A stretch of 64,000 bases of DNA from Methanobacteriota archaeon (lineage in GTDB: Archaea > Halobacteriota > Methanomicrobia > Methanomicrobiales > Methanocorpusculaceae), in assembly GCA_023396065.1 (NCBI GenBank), contig JAEWXF010000008.1, forward strand, positions 1 to 64,000. The letters are read 5' to 3'. Numbering within the stretch: the stretch's first letter is position 1; the number at the start of each line of letters is the position of its first letter. Shown piece after piece: positions 50,656-59,310 of this stretch. The notes beneath the pieces were generated by a model. The model did no database searches. It saw nothing but the letters and a program-made list of their open reading frames with translations, and was not told where the DNA came from. Made by a program: the position numbers and the translations under genes.

Positions 50656-51738
50656 ATGAGCAGTGACGGTCCGGCAGCTTTGATATCTCGGAATCGCCGG
50701 ACACTGCTGGTTCTCCTGCTGATTCTCATCTCCGCCGGTATCTGCGGGATGACGGCTCCCGGAGAGGCTGTGCCGGACGTCACAGAGGACCGGACCTACG
50801 GCCTCTCATGGCCGGAGATATGGGAACTCTATGAGTATTACCCGGCACAGGAATGGTTTTCCGCTCAGAGTTATCAGCTGTTTTCTGAAACTGCCGCCGC
50901 ATATCCGGGACAGATATTCGGGGTCCAGTATGACGGCACCGTCATTCTCTGGGTGAATGTATCGCATCCGCTTTCTGAAGAAGAGACGGACACCATCTAT
51001 CATCAGTGGTCGTCCTCGGCAGAGTCGGCAGGTGTTACCGGTCTTCCGATGAAGTTTGTTCTCCGGGCAGCTCCGCTGACTTCCTCCTCCACTGAGCTGA
51101 CTCTGACAGCTGACCGGAACGGTGTAGTCAGATTGCATCCAATGTACCGTGCCCAGGGAGATTTTCTTCCGTCCCCGGATGCCGCCAGATCCCTTCTGCT
51201 GATACTCTGTGGTGCCTGTGCCATATCTCTCGGATTTTTCCGGATCACCACACTTTCCCGTGATCCTGCTTCCCGGCCGATGCAGATTTCAGCGTTCATC
51301 TCCATGCATCCCGGTTGTTCCCAGCGGGAAATCATTGCCGGTACCGGATTTTCCCGCGGTTCGCTTCTCTATCAGCTCCGTAGGCTTGTCCGGGAGAAGC
51401 TGGTCCGTGAAGAACCATACTACGGCATTGTCCGGTACTTCCCGTACCATGCACAGGAATCTGCGGTAAACCGGGCGGTCCGGGTAATTCTCCTGCAGGA
51501 AAAACCGGCCCGGGTATTCCGGCTGCTTGCGGAGTCGGACGGTCTGCAAAAAGAGGAACTTGAAAACCGTCTCGGGCTGTCCCTCTCGACGGTTGAGTGG
51601 CATCTGGGGAGGTTTGTCCGGTGCGGTGTGGTAGAAAAAACAGAGGAGTCCGGGTACAAATTATCTCCGGAGGCGGAGAGTGTCTGGGACACTCTTTCAT
51701 CCGCCGACCGGGATCTTCACTCGTCGGACTCTTTCTGA
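50656..51738 (+). CDS. Membrane-tethered two-winged-helix regulator
   Basis: 360 aa. First transmembrane helix (about 18-38), a 140-residue outer domain with no family I recognise (VPDVTEDRTYGLSWPEIWEL, PGQIFGVQYDG), second transmembrane helix (about 178-195), the DPASRPMQI junction shared with the regulators at 25333 and 30787, and two winged helices (TGFSRGSLLYQLRRL; LGLSLSTVEWHLGRF). It is divergent from nadX and overlaps the convergent Cro/CI gene by 22 bases. Its target is unknown. Confidence 0.82.
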   Translation: MSSDGPAALISRNRRTLLVLLLILISAGICGMTAPGEAVPDVTEDRTYGLSWPEIWELYEYYPAQEWFSAQSYQLFSETAAAYPGQIFGVQYDGTVILWVNVSHPLSEEETDTIYHQWSSSAESAGVTGLPMKFVLRAAPLTSSSTELTLTADRNGVVRLHPMYRAQGDFLPSPDAARSLLLILCGACAISLGFFRITTLSRDPASRPMQISAFISMHPGCSQREIIAGTGFSRGSLLYQLRRLVREKLVREEPYYGIVRYFPYHAQESAVNRAVRVILLQEKPARVFRLLAESDGLQKEELENRLGLSLSTVEWHLGRFVRCGVVEKTEESGYKLSPEAESVWDTLSSADRDLHSSDSF

Positions 51739-51932
51739 TACTCGAGAATGTCTCCCGGCTGGCAGTCCAGTACCCGGCAGATTGCCTCCAACGTGGAGAA
51801 CCGGATAGCACTGATTTTTCCTGTCTTGATTTTGGAAAGATTGACGTTGGTAATACCGACTTTTTCCGAGAGTTCATTTAACGACATCTTCCGGTCGGCC
51901 ATTACGCGGTCAAGTCTGAGTATAATAGGCAT
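51717..51932 (-). CDS. Cro/CI-type regulator (YozG-like)
   Basis: 71 aa, essentially one helix-turn-helix (LNELSEKVGITNVNLSKIKT) with the end STLEAICRVLDCQPGDILEY typical of the YozG-like group that accompanies DUF2975 genes in bacteria. It should act as a small repressor. A matching palindrome (ATTATC-N7-GATAAT) lies upstream of this operon and of the exporter operon at 54.9 kb. Confidence 0.9.
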   Translation of the reverse strand: MPIILRLDRVMADRKMSLNELSEKVGITNVNLSKIKTGKISAIRFSTLEAICRVLDCQPGDILEYQKESDE

Positions 51933-51943
51933 GGCTAAAACCG

Positions 51944-52525
51944 TCAGAGTGTTTCGTCGGCCTGCTGCTGCAGGAGTGTTCCATACTCGAATATGTATGC
52001 CAGACAGTATAAGACTGCGGCTGTTATCAGCAGTTCGATACTGAGATAGGAGATTGTCAGCTGGATATTAATAACGAAACTGCCGATAATTCCGATGACC
52101 CAGGGGAGAACGGCGAGAAGTCCCATACAGACCGCGGTGTTTTTGAGCCGTCGGGCATTTGCCGTGGTAAACGGAAGAGCAGTTTTGCGGATGTCCGCAA
52201 AAACCTCTCCGGCGAACCTGAGCATGGCAGCGAGAAGTGCGAGGTAGGTGATCGCCGAAATGACAAGCACGCCCAGAATCCCGGTGAACGCGGCAATCGG
52301 ATCTGTGTTTTCGGGAATGATGATTTCCCCGGCGAAGTCATGCGGAATAGATTCAGCAGTGACCCACTGGGAAAGATCATCCGGCCCCATCATGCCGTAG
52401 GCCAGGCAGGTGAGGAGGACGCCGACGAGGAGAATGATGATGATCCACAGCAGTATCTGGGCAATTTTCAGAGCGATGTCAACATATCCTGCACTCGTCT
52501 GAATTTTTCGCTGAATGTCATCCAT
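51944..52525 (-). CDS. DUF2975 membrane protein
   Basis: 193 aa with four hydrophobic segments and the family end LELLITAAVLYCLAYIFEYG-like (ELLITAAVLYCLAYIFEYG, then LLQQQADETL). DUF2975 genes are regularly followed by a YozG-like regulator, as here (11-base gap); the function of the pair is unknown. The pair is much commoner in Firmicutes than in archaea, so transfer is possible. Confidence 0.85.
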   Translation of the reverse strand: MDDIQRKIQTSAGYVDIALKIAQILLWIIIILLVGVLLTCLAYGMMGPDDLSQWVTAESIPHDFAGEIIIPENTDPIAAFTGILGVLVISAITYLALLAAMLRFAGEVFADIRKTALPFTTANARRLKNTAVCMGLLAVLPWVIGIIGSFVINIQLTISYLSIELLITAAVLYCLAYIFEYGTLLQQQADETL

Positions 52526-52564
52526 AGAAAGGTTCCCAATATATATTCGGTGTAATTCATTAAT

Positions 52565-52587
52565 ATATTATCATAAATCGATAATAT
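52565..52587 (-). promoter_or_regulatory. Operator palindrome upstream of DUF2975-regulator operon
   Basis: Arms ATATTATC and GATAATAT around seven bases. The core ATTATC-N7-GATAAT is shared with 54974-54994. It sits about 40 bp upstream of ATG 52525 and on the minus strand partly overlaps the AATATATTAA TATA box, so a bound repressor would block TBP. Confidence 0.65.
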
Positions 52588-52595
52588 GGGGCCGG

Positions 52596-53357
52596 CTACT
52601 TCAGCTCGGCCCGTCTGAATATACCCCACGTTGCGGCTAATACCACTGCAATGCAGAGAATGCCGGACACAATCGCTTTGAGATATGCCCCGGCTCCGGC
52701 CGCCGTATCAGATATGAGTATGCCTGGTGAGAAAGGTGTCCAGGAGAGTAGCTCCGTGAGTGCGGGCACGGCCTGCCCGAGCCCGAAACTGAGTATAACC
52801 GGTATGCCGATCAGCAGAATGACCAGTCCGAGGATGATGGTTGTGGAGGATTTTCTGAATACAAAGGAAAACAGGACACACAGACTCATCATCGCTGCGG
52901 TTATCAGTATCGCGATAAGGAGAGCTCCGATCATTCCGAGAATAATCTCCGGCGTGAATGGTATCCCGAACTCCGGTCTGACGACCATCAGAACTCCGAT
53001 GATAATCGGATACGGCAGCATCAGGGCTGCAAGTCCTGCAAAGTACACGAGTGTTGTACTGATGAGAACTTCCGCTCTGTTCCAGCCCCGCGAGACTGCT
53101 TCCTGAATCGTCCGGTTCTGAAAATCACTACAGATGAACTTTCCCGCGAAAACCGTACCGACAATCACCATCAGTAGAGAGTTTTCCAGACCCAGATAGT
53201 ACAGGGTGAGTCCTGATATGCCGGTCAGTCCAAGGTTTCCCAGATACACTGCTCCAAGGCAGGTCCCCACTGCATAGAGAACCATAATTCCTAGGAGAAT
53301 GTAAAACATCCTCAGTTTTTTCAGCTTAAACAGCTCGCATGCAATCAGGTCACGCAA
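52596..53357 (-). CDS. ABC-2 type permease
   Basis: 253 aa from a TTG at 53357, chosen because GGAGGGAT lies eight bases upstream; a TTG at 53384 has no site. Six hydrophobic segments, with the usual pattern of a short basic N-terminus (ACELFKLKKLRMFYILLG) and a first outer loop. It should be the membrane part of an exporter, with the ATPase encoded just upstream and overlapping by eight bases. Confidence 0.85.
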   Translation of the reverse strand: MRDLIACELFKLKKLRMFYILLGIMVLYAVGTCLGAVYLGNLGLTGISGLTLYYLGLENSLLMVIVGTVFAGKFICSDFQNRTIQEAVSRGWNRAEVLISTTLVYFAGLAALMLPYPIIIGVLMVVRPEFGIPFTPEIILGMIGALLIAILITAAMMSLCVLFSFVFRKSSTTIILGLVILLIGIPVILSFGLGQAVPALTELLSWTPFSPGILISDTAAGAGAYLKAIVSGILCIAVVLAATWGIFRRAELK

Positions 53358-54273
53358 TCTGGCATCCCTCCACCACAGAGACAAAGTAGTCTTCTAAACT
53401 GTCGCCGCAGACCGTAAACCCGGTAACAATGACTCCGTTTTCATGGAGAACGTGTGCCACCTTCTCTTTTTCGTCTGCGTAATCATAGAGTTTGATGGAT
53501 TTGTCCGGCTGAATTCGATAGTCGAAGGCGTTCAGGTGTGTCTCCAGAGTCTGCATCAGCTCCTCCGGACAGGTTGCGCTGATATGCAGGTAATGTTTAC
53601 AGGAAGTCTCCAGTTCCGCAAGGCTCAGCGTTTTCCGGATGATGCCGTTGTGGATGATGATGTAGTCGGTTGCGGTCTGATACAGCTCCGGGAGGTTGTG
53701 ACTGGAGATGAAAATGGTGACCTTCTGTTCACTGCATAATCTGATCAGCAGGTTCCGTATCTCCACAACTCCCAGTGGATCAAGGCCGTTGATCGGCTCG
53801 TCAAGGATCAGCACATCCGGGTTTCCGATCAGAGCTGCGGCAATGCCGAGACGCTGCCGCATTCCGAGAGAGAAATCTTTTACCTGTTTCTTTCCGGTGT
53901 TTTCGAGTCCGACCTGCTTTAGCAGGGTATCCTCAATGGTTTCATCGGGATTCCCGCACATCAGGCGATACAGTCTGAGATTTTCTTTTGCGGTCATATG
54001 CGGTACGAGGCTTGGCGATTCAATGATACAGCCGAACCGCCGCCGCTGATTCACGATCTCTTTCTCTCCGGAACATCCGAACAGTTCGAGAGTACCGCTG
54101 TCCGGGTAGGAGAGACCTGCGATAATTCGCATGAGTGTTGTTTTTCCGGCGCCGTTCTGGCCGATCAGTCCGTAAATCCTGCCGGGCTCAAGGGTGAGTG
54201 AGACGTCATTCAGCACTGCTGTGTCCCGGTAAGTCTTGGTGAGGTTTTGTATGTGTACAACGGGCGTTGTCAT
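53350..54273 (-). CDS. ABC exporter ATP-binding protein
   Basis: 307 aa. Walker A GQNGAGKTT, signature FSLGMRQRLGIAAAL, Walker B VLILDEPINGLDP and the switch FISSHNLPEL are intact. The C-terminal 80 residues are of the type seen in bacitracin/lantibiotic-export ATPases (BcrA-like). It starts at ATG 54273, overlapping the stop of the small membrane protein gene as ATGA. Substrate unknown. Confidence 0.9.
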   Translation of the reverse strand: MTTPVVHIQNLTKTYRDTAVLNDVSLTLEPGRIYGLIGQNGAGKTTLMRIIAGLSYPDSGTLELFGCSGEKEIVNQRRRFGCIIESPSLVPHMTAKENLRLYRLMCGNPDETIEDTLLKQVGLENTGKKQVKDFSLGMRQRLGIAAALIGNPDVLILDEPINGLDPLGVVEIRNLLIRLCSEQKVTIFISSHNLPELYQTATDYIIIHNGIIRKTLSLAELETSCKHYLHISATCPEELMQTLETHLNAFDYRIQPDKSIKLYDYADEKEKVAHVLHENGVIVTGFTVCGDSLEDYFVSVVEGCQIA

Positions 54274-54602
54274 GGTGTTCTTTTTCCGATATCTGTTTCG
54301 TTGCGGTACGCAGACTGCTGACGAGTACTTCGTTCGTCTCTGTCTGTTTCCAGGTTGTTCAGATACGTTACCAGGGATCGGTATGTGAGATATGTCCAGA
54401 TCAGACCGTAGATCAGAATTGCGGCGATGATGAGTCCTGCACCTGCGGTGAGATACTGTTCCGCCGGAATTGCGATGTCACCGAAGATCATCAGAAGCCC
54501 TGTGGCAATGGCAATGGATATCGTCAGGAGAATACTGATCGTTGCCGCCAGGCAGACTGCGTATGCCTGGTCCGGGCCGGTGTGTGTCCAAAATGGTGTC
54601 AT
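54270..54602 (-). CDS. Small membrane protein of the exporter operon
   Basis: 110 aa with two strong hydrophobic segments (LAATISILLTISIAIATGLL; YLTAGAGLIIAAILIYGLIW) and a charged cytoplasmic end rich in D, E and R. No family recognised. GGAGAGAGGT precedes ATG 54602. It is between the DUF gene at 54625 and the ATPase. Confidence 0.7.
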   Translation of the reverse strand: MTPFWTHTGPDQAYAVCLAATISILLTISIAIATGLLMIFGDIAIPAEQYLTAGAGLIIAAILIYGLIWTYLTYRSLVTYLNNLETDRDERSTRQQSAYRNETDIGKRTP

Positions 54603-54624
54603 ACCTCTCTCCCCGTGTCCGAGT

Positions 54625-54936
54625 TTACTCCAGTTCCAGTTTTATTCCGCCGAACAGTCCTGCTGCGAGGTTGTAGATGATGGCGGATACCGCTCCCATG
54701 ACGAATCCGATGATCATACCGATGACGGCGATGAAACAGATGCTGATAATCAGGGTAACGATACCTGCAGATATGTTGATCGGATATATCGCACTGATGA
54801 GATCAGTTGTGGTTATACCGATGTAGGTACACCCTACCGTTATCAGTCCGGTGATCAGTGTCAGTACGAGGCTAACTGCTGCACCCATTTTGGCGAGGGA
54901 AAATATGCCAATGTGTCTTACTTCTTTGAGTTCCAT
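54625..54936 (-). CDS. Small glycine-rich membrane protein, first gene of the exporter operon
   Basis: 103 aa with two or three hydrophobic segments, including a GxxxG-rich one (GMIIGFVMGAVSAIIYNLAAGLFGG). This resembles small archaeal membrane proteins often found with ABC-2 exporters, but no function is assigned. The operator at 54974-54994 lies 38 bp upstream. Confidence 0.7.
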   Translation of the reverse strand: MELKEVRHIGIFSLAKMGAAVSLVLTLITGLITVGCTYIGITTTDLISAIYPINISAGIVTLIISICFIAVIGMIIGFVMGAVSAIIYNLAAGLFGGIKLELE

Positions 54937-54973
54937 GTTGTCTCATACATTCATTGTGGCTTATACATTAATA

Positions 54974-54994
54974 AATTATCGTTAAACGATAATT
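54974..54994 (-). promoter_or_regulatory. Operator palindrome upstream of the exporter operon
   Basis: Perfect 21-bp palindrome: arms AATTATCGTT and AACGATAATT around one A. It shares ATTATC-N7-GATAAT and the following TATTAATG with the site at 52565-52587, at the same distance from the start codon. It overlaps the minus-strand TATA box (TTTATTAA). Confidence 0.7.
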
Positions 54995-55073
54995 AATTTA
55001 CGAGTAACATTTTGGGTCCGGGAAAAAAGGAAGGCTTCTTCTGCCAGCCGCGCTTAATCTACATAGAAAATAT

Positions 55074-56021
55074 ATGGAGGGGACTACACATGTCGCCGCC
55101 GTGGATCTCGGGGCGACGAATGTACGTGCCGGTCTGATCCGGCAGGACGGAACAGTCATTGCGTTCACGGCAGATGCCGTACCTGCCAATGCCTGTGATG
55201 ATGGCGGTGCGGTTACCGAAAAAATTGCCGCAATGATCTCTTCGATGATCCGGGAGTCCGGCGTTTCTCCCGAAGCGATCGGTATCAGCACAGCCGGGCC
55301 CGTGGACCAGAACTCCGGCTCGGTCGTGGGTTCCCCGAATATGCAGTGTTCCCGGATTCTTCTCCGCGACCCTCTTGCGGATCTTTTTCATGTCCCGACC
55401 GTCATGCTTTCGGACTGCAAAGCCGGTGTCCTCGGCGAATATTTTTACGGCGGTGCATCTTCTGCCCATACCGCCGCCTACGTCACCATCTCCACCGGCA
55501 TCGGCTGCGGCGTGATTGCAAACGGATCTCTCCTGACGGGATCTGACGGCAATGCCGGTGAGGCCGGACATTTTCTGGTTGATACCGTCTACTCTCTTCC
55601 CTGCGGCTGCGGGGGTCGCGGACATTGGGAAGCATATGCCAGCGGGTCCGGTATTCCCAAATTCTTCTCGGCCTGGCACGCCGCAAAAACTGCCGGACGC
55701 TGTCTGATGAAAAGCGGGATTACCGCCGGCCAGATTCTTCAGGCTGCCGAGATCGGCAGCCTGCTCTGCCGTGAGTTTGCCGGAGAACTTGCAAAAATCA
55801 ACGCCCGGGGCATTTCGTCGGTCATCGCCGCCTATAATCCGGACCTGATTATCCTTGACGGCCCGATCGTCCGGAACTATCCCTCTCTCATCGCCGGAAA
55901 CATGATGACATACATTGAGCATTATCTCAAAATGCCGGAGATCCGCATCACCACTCTTGAAGGCAGGTCTCCACTGATCGGTGCTGCTGCTGCGGCTTTC
56001 CGGATCGGCGGTATTCTCTGA
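55074..56021 (+). CDS. ROK-family sugar kinase (glucokinase-like)
   Basis: 315 aa. ATP-binding start VAAVDLGATNVRAGLI, the sugar-binding GNAGEAGHFLVD (NAxxGE-H), and the ROK metal-site pattern CGCGGRGHWEAYASG, in which a His stands where the third cysteine (CxCGxxGCxE) is usual. It should phosphorylate glucose or N-acetyl sugars with ATP in the cytosol. No ribosome site; probably leaderless. It is 67 bp upstream of the NRAMP-fold fusion gene. Confidence 0.88.
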   Translation: MEGTTHVAAVDLGATNVRAGLIRQDGTVIAFTADAVPANACDDGGAVTEKIAAMISSMIRESGVSPEAIGISTAGPVDQNSGSVVGSPNMQCSRILLRDPLADLFHVPTVMLSDCKAGVLGEYFYGGASSAHTAAYVTISTGIGCGVIANGSLLTGSDGNAGEAGHFLVDTVYSLPCGCGGRGHWEAYASGSGIPKFFSAWHAAKTAGRCLMKSGITAGQILQAAEIGSLLCREFAGELAKINARGISSVIAAYNPDLIILDGPIVRNYPSLIAGNMMTYIEHYLKMPEIRITTLEGRSPLIGAAAAAFRIGGIL

Positions 56022-56088
56022 CCCTCTCTCAAACATTATATATTTTGAGCCAACGAAGAATAATAGGACAGTCGGGGGATTGCCGTTT

Positions 56089-58101
56089 GTGACTACTACC
56101 ATCTCATTTCTACAGAAACTGCGGGTCTGGTTCCGGGACCATTTTGTCTTCTTTGGCCCAGGTCTTCTTTTAGCCATTACCGCAGCCGGTGAAGCCGGGG
56201 TTACCGAAGCAATTGAGATCGGCGCTCATTACGGCCTTGCCCTTGTCTGGGTGGTTCTGTTCACCTTAATCTTCAAATATGCATTCACCAACGGAATCGC
56301 CCGATATACTCTTGCAACCGGCAAAACAATATTCGATGCCTTAAACCGGATTCCCGGTCCGAAATACTGGGGATCTGTTCTGATTGTCATCGTCTACCTC
56401 GTGGAAATCCTCGCAATCGGCGCCATGCTCATGTTTGCCGCCATGTTCCTCGATTACCTTTTGCCGGGCGTCTACTCTGTGGTTCTGATAGCCCTCTTTC
56501 TTCTTTTTGTGGGTCTTGCCCTCCTCAGGACCAGCTCCTATGAATCTCTGGAACTGATCATCGCCATCCTTGTCGGCGTTCTCTCTCTTGCGATCATCTA
56601 CAGCCTCTTTGAATTTCCCATACCTCTCCATCTTCTCCTGGAGGGCCTGCGGCCGGAAATTCCTGCCGGAGCGGAAATGGCAGTTCTCGCCATCATCGGC
56701 GTTGTCGGTTCAGGTCTGAACCTGATGCTGTATTCCGTGTGGCTGCATGCAAAGTCACAGCACCATGTGAAAACTGACGATACCTGTGATCTGCTGAACG
56801 AATCCCATTTCCGCCGCTATATCCGCAGTGTCAACGTCGACGTACTGATCGGATTTTTCTTCGTCGCCCTTATTACGATTGGATTTATGTTCCTCGGATT
56901 TTGCGGATACTCCATCTCGTTTATGGGTCACGGAGCAACCCTGAGTCTGGACACCCTGATCACTCAGGTTCTCTACGTTGTCGGAACCATTCCGTACGGC
57001 GCGTATGCGTTCCTTGCGATTGTTACCTTCATCTTCTTCGGTGCAGTCGTCGTGGGAATAGACGGCCGGGCCCGTGCGATTGCCAAAGTAGTCCGGCAGA
57101 TCAGCGAAGATACCGGTAAACCCGTTCCGTCCGAACACACCCTCTATCAGATTCTGCTTCTCGTTTTTGCAGGAATTGTTATCCTGTCGTTTGTTATCGC
57201 CGATCCCATGGTCATCATCCGGAGAATTGCCGCATTTTCCGCAATCGTCTTTGGCATATTCGGATTCATCGTCATCTATTTGGATCTGCAGCTCCCGAAG
57301 TATGCCCGCGGGAACCGCCTGTGGCTGATGGTGATGGGTATTGGCAGTGCCATATCCATTTACGTCGCGTTACTTCTGGAATCTGCGTTCCTCAACTATG
57401 GATTCCCGCTTCTTGAACGGATGCTGGTAGTTGCTTTCATCCTCTACATCTTCTCGAAAACCGAGATGTTCCGAAAACTTGTTACCGGACGGGCCGATGT
57501 TCTGGATAAGTTCTGGACGGTTATTCTGTTTGCAATTATCTCGATCTACGGGACCGTCCGGGGTATTCCGGTGGAAGGCCTTATCATTAACTTCCGTGAT
57601 GTCGGTGCAATGATTGCAGGTCTCCTCGGCGGACCGTTTATCGGCGGGGCGGCTGGTTTTATCAGCGGTGCCCAGCGGTATATGGTGGGCGGATCAACCG
57701 CTCTCCCCTGTTTCGTGGCAACCATTTGTGCAGGAATTATTGCAGGGTATGCCATCCGGTACTGGAAAGGGAGAGTAACCATGCTGCGGGTCACGCTGCT
57801 TGCAATCGGCGTTGAATGTCTGCATATCCTGGTTATCCTGCCGACGCTGACCATTCCGTTTGGTGTCCTGACTGCCGCTGACGTCATTGGCATGATTATC
57901 ATCATTCTGTTGCCGATGTGTGTGGTGAACATCATAGGCCTGCTGATCTTTGCCTATATTGTCCGCAGATGTGAACATCTCGGCTATGGATTTTTCCGCA
58001 GGAAGTTTTCCGTGAAGGAGTTCATTGCCGAGTGCCGGAATCTGCTGCATCCTGTTGTCACGGAACAAGATGCTGAAGAGGAGGAGGAACATGTCAGGTA
58101 A
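56089..58101 (+). CDS. NRAMP-fold transporter lacking metal motifs, fused to a LytS-type 5TM domain
   Basis: 670 aa from GTG 56089, eight bases after GGGGGAT. Residues about 15-430 follow the NRAMP fold (FFGPGLLLAITAAGEAGVTE, then EIGAHYG), but the metal-binding DPGN of helix 1 is replaced by GEAG (34-37) and the MPH(N) of helix 6 by MLYS (213-216). Residues about 475-640 are a 5TMR-LYT domain (GLLGGPFIGGAAGFISGAQR), normally the sensor of LytS kinases. The C-terminus is acidic. The loss of both motifs argues against Mn/Fe transport. The next gene, for an anchored amino-acid-type binding protein, overlaps by 11 bases. Confidence 0.82.
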   Translation: MTTTISFLQKLRVWFRDHFVFFGPGLLLAITAAGEAGVTEAIEIGAHYGLALVWVVLFTLIFKYAFTNGIARYTLATGKTIFDALNRIPGPKYWGSVLIVIVYLVEILAIGAMLMFAAMFLDYLLPGVYSVVLIALFLLFVGLALLRTSSYESLELIIAILVGVLSLAIIYSLFEFPIPLHLLLEGLRPEIPAGAEMAVLAIIGVVGSGLNLMLYSVWLHAKSQHHVKTDDTCDLLNESHFRRYIRSVNVDVLIGFFFVALITIGFMFLGFCGYSISFMGHGATLSLDTLITQVLYVVGTIPYGAYAFLAIVTFIFFGAVVVGIDGRARAIAKVVRQISEDTGKPVPSEHTLYQILLLVFAGIVILSFVIADPMVIIRRIAAFSAIVFGIFGFIVIYLDLQLPKYARGNRLWLMVMGIGSAISIYVALLLESAFLNYGFPLLERMLVVAFILYIFSKTEMFRKLVTGRADVLDKFWTVILFAIISIYGTVRGIPVEGLIINFRDVGAMIAGLLGGPFIGGAAGFISGAQRYMVGGSTALPCFVATICAGIIAGYAIRYWKGRVTMLRVTLLAIGVECLHILVILPTLTIPFGVLTAADVIGMIIIILLPMCVVNIIGLLIFAYIVRRCEHLGYGFFRRKFSVKEFIAECRNLLHPVVTEQDAEEEEEHVR

Positions 58102-59290
58102 TCACGAACGTCCGCCGCGGACAAAGTACACGCTGATTCTGGATCTGGCGATCCTGAGTATCGTCATCATTTTATTTGTCATAACATTCCATCCGTTCGG
58201 GCCGGATTCATCAGAACCGTTTCCGAAGGATGAAGTTGTCATTGCTGCTGCCCTTTCGATGGAAGGCCCGCTTCAGGAGTTTGGTCTCCATTATAAAGAG
58301 GGGATTGAGATGGCCGTTGCCGATGTCAATGCTGCCGGCGGTATCCGGGGCGTTCCGCTCAGAATCGAGTATCTGGATGATAAAGGCGATCCGAACGTCT
58401 CTATCTCGCTGATGTACCAGATTCATGATCTCGGGATTCCGGTCGCGATTGGTGCGATCGGCAGCAGTAACTCTCTTGCAATGGCTCCGTATGCGGATAT
58501 GCTGGATATTGTGATGCTGTCTCCCGGGTCTACCACAGCAGCCCTGACGGCGTATAAGGATGTGTTCCGTACTGTGTCTTCCGATATTTATCAGGGAGGA
58601 GGAATGGTCAAAGTTCTGGAAAATCTGGAGGATGCCGATACGGTTATGGTCATCTATCTGGACGATCTGTACGGCAAAAGCCTGGAGTACTCGTTTATGC
58701 ATGAAATAGAGGAGTACTCAAACAAAACAGTTATCTCGGCCATCGCTATTAATGAGAATACCTCATTTGCTCTGGACAGGGTTATGGACAGTATGATTTC
58801 CGGGAATCCTGACGTTGTTGTGCTGATGGTGTATCCCGAACAGGGGGTTCGCATTATGCAGGCTGCAGAGGCGGCTGGTCTGGATCCGGTCTGGTTCGGT
58901 TCGGATACGATGACATCCAGTGATGTCCCGGCCCAGATCGGTTCCTATGCGGAGGGGCTTGTCGGGTTTACCCAGGCACATAAACTGACCGTTCCCTCGT
59001 TTGCCCAGCGGTATGCCGATGAGTACAACGGATCTTCTCTTTCTTTCCCGGTTTCGTACGGATACGATGCTGTTGTCCTTTTGGCAACCTGTATTCAGGA
59101 AGGGGGATACAGTTATGATGGAATTTCCCATGCCTTACGGAATATTCGCCATGTGGGTATCTGTGGTCCCCGGGTGTTTGATGAGAACGGAGACGTTCAG
59201 CCGGCATATGATATGGTGGTTCTGCAGAACGGAACGTGGGAAACCCTCAAATGGAATCAGATTCTGAGTTATGATTATATACGTGACTGA
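58091..59290 (+). CDS. Membrane-anchored type-1 periplasmic binding protein (LivK-like)
   Basis: 399 aa from ATG 58091, with GAGGAGGAAC directly upstream; the start overlaps the NRAMP-fold gene. One N-terminal transmembrane helix (about 14-34, no lipobox), then the ligand-binding domain of branched-chain amino acid receptors (EVVIAAALSMEGPLQEFG, IGAIGSSNSLAMAPYAD). There is no LivHMGF importer nearby. Coupled to a fused transporter-sensor gene, it may be its receptor. Confidence 0.85.
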   Translation: MSGNHERPPRTKYTLILDLAILSIVIILFVITFHPFGPDSSEPFPKDEVVIAAALSMEGPLQEFGLHYKEGIEMAVADVNAAGGIRGVPLRIEYLDDKGDPNVSISLMYQIHDLGIPVAIGAIGSSNSLAMAPYADMLDIVMLSPGSTTAALTAYKDVFRTVSSDIYQGGGMVKVLENLEDADTVMVIYLDDLYGKSLEYSFMHEIEEYSNKTVISAIAINENTSFALDRVMDSMISGNPDVVVLMVYPEQGVRIMQAAEAAGLDPVWFGSDTMTSSDVPAQIGSYAEGLVGFTQAHKLTVPSFAQRYADEYNGSSLSFPVSYGYDAVVLLATCIQEGGYSYDGISHALRNIRHVGICGPRVFDENGDVQPAYDMVVLQNGTWETLKWNQILSYDYIRD

Positions 59291-59310
59291 GGTCAGCATT
59301 AATCCGGATA

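Noticed and set aside
55059..56177. 372-codon minus-strand open frame
   Set aside because: Antisense to the ROK kinase, which has intact family motifs; the translation is Arg/Gly-rich with no family pattern.
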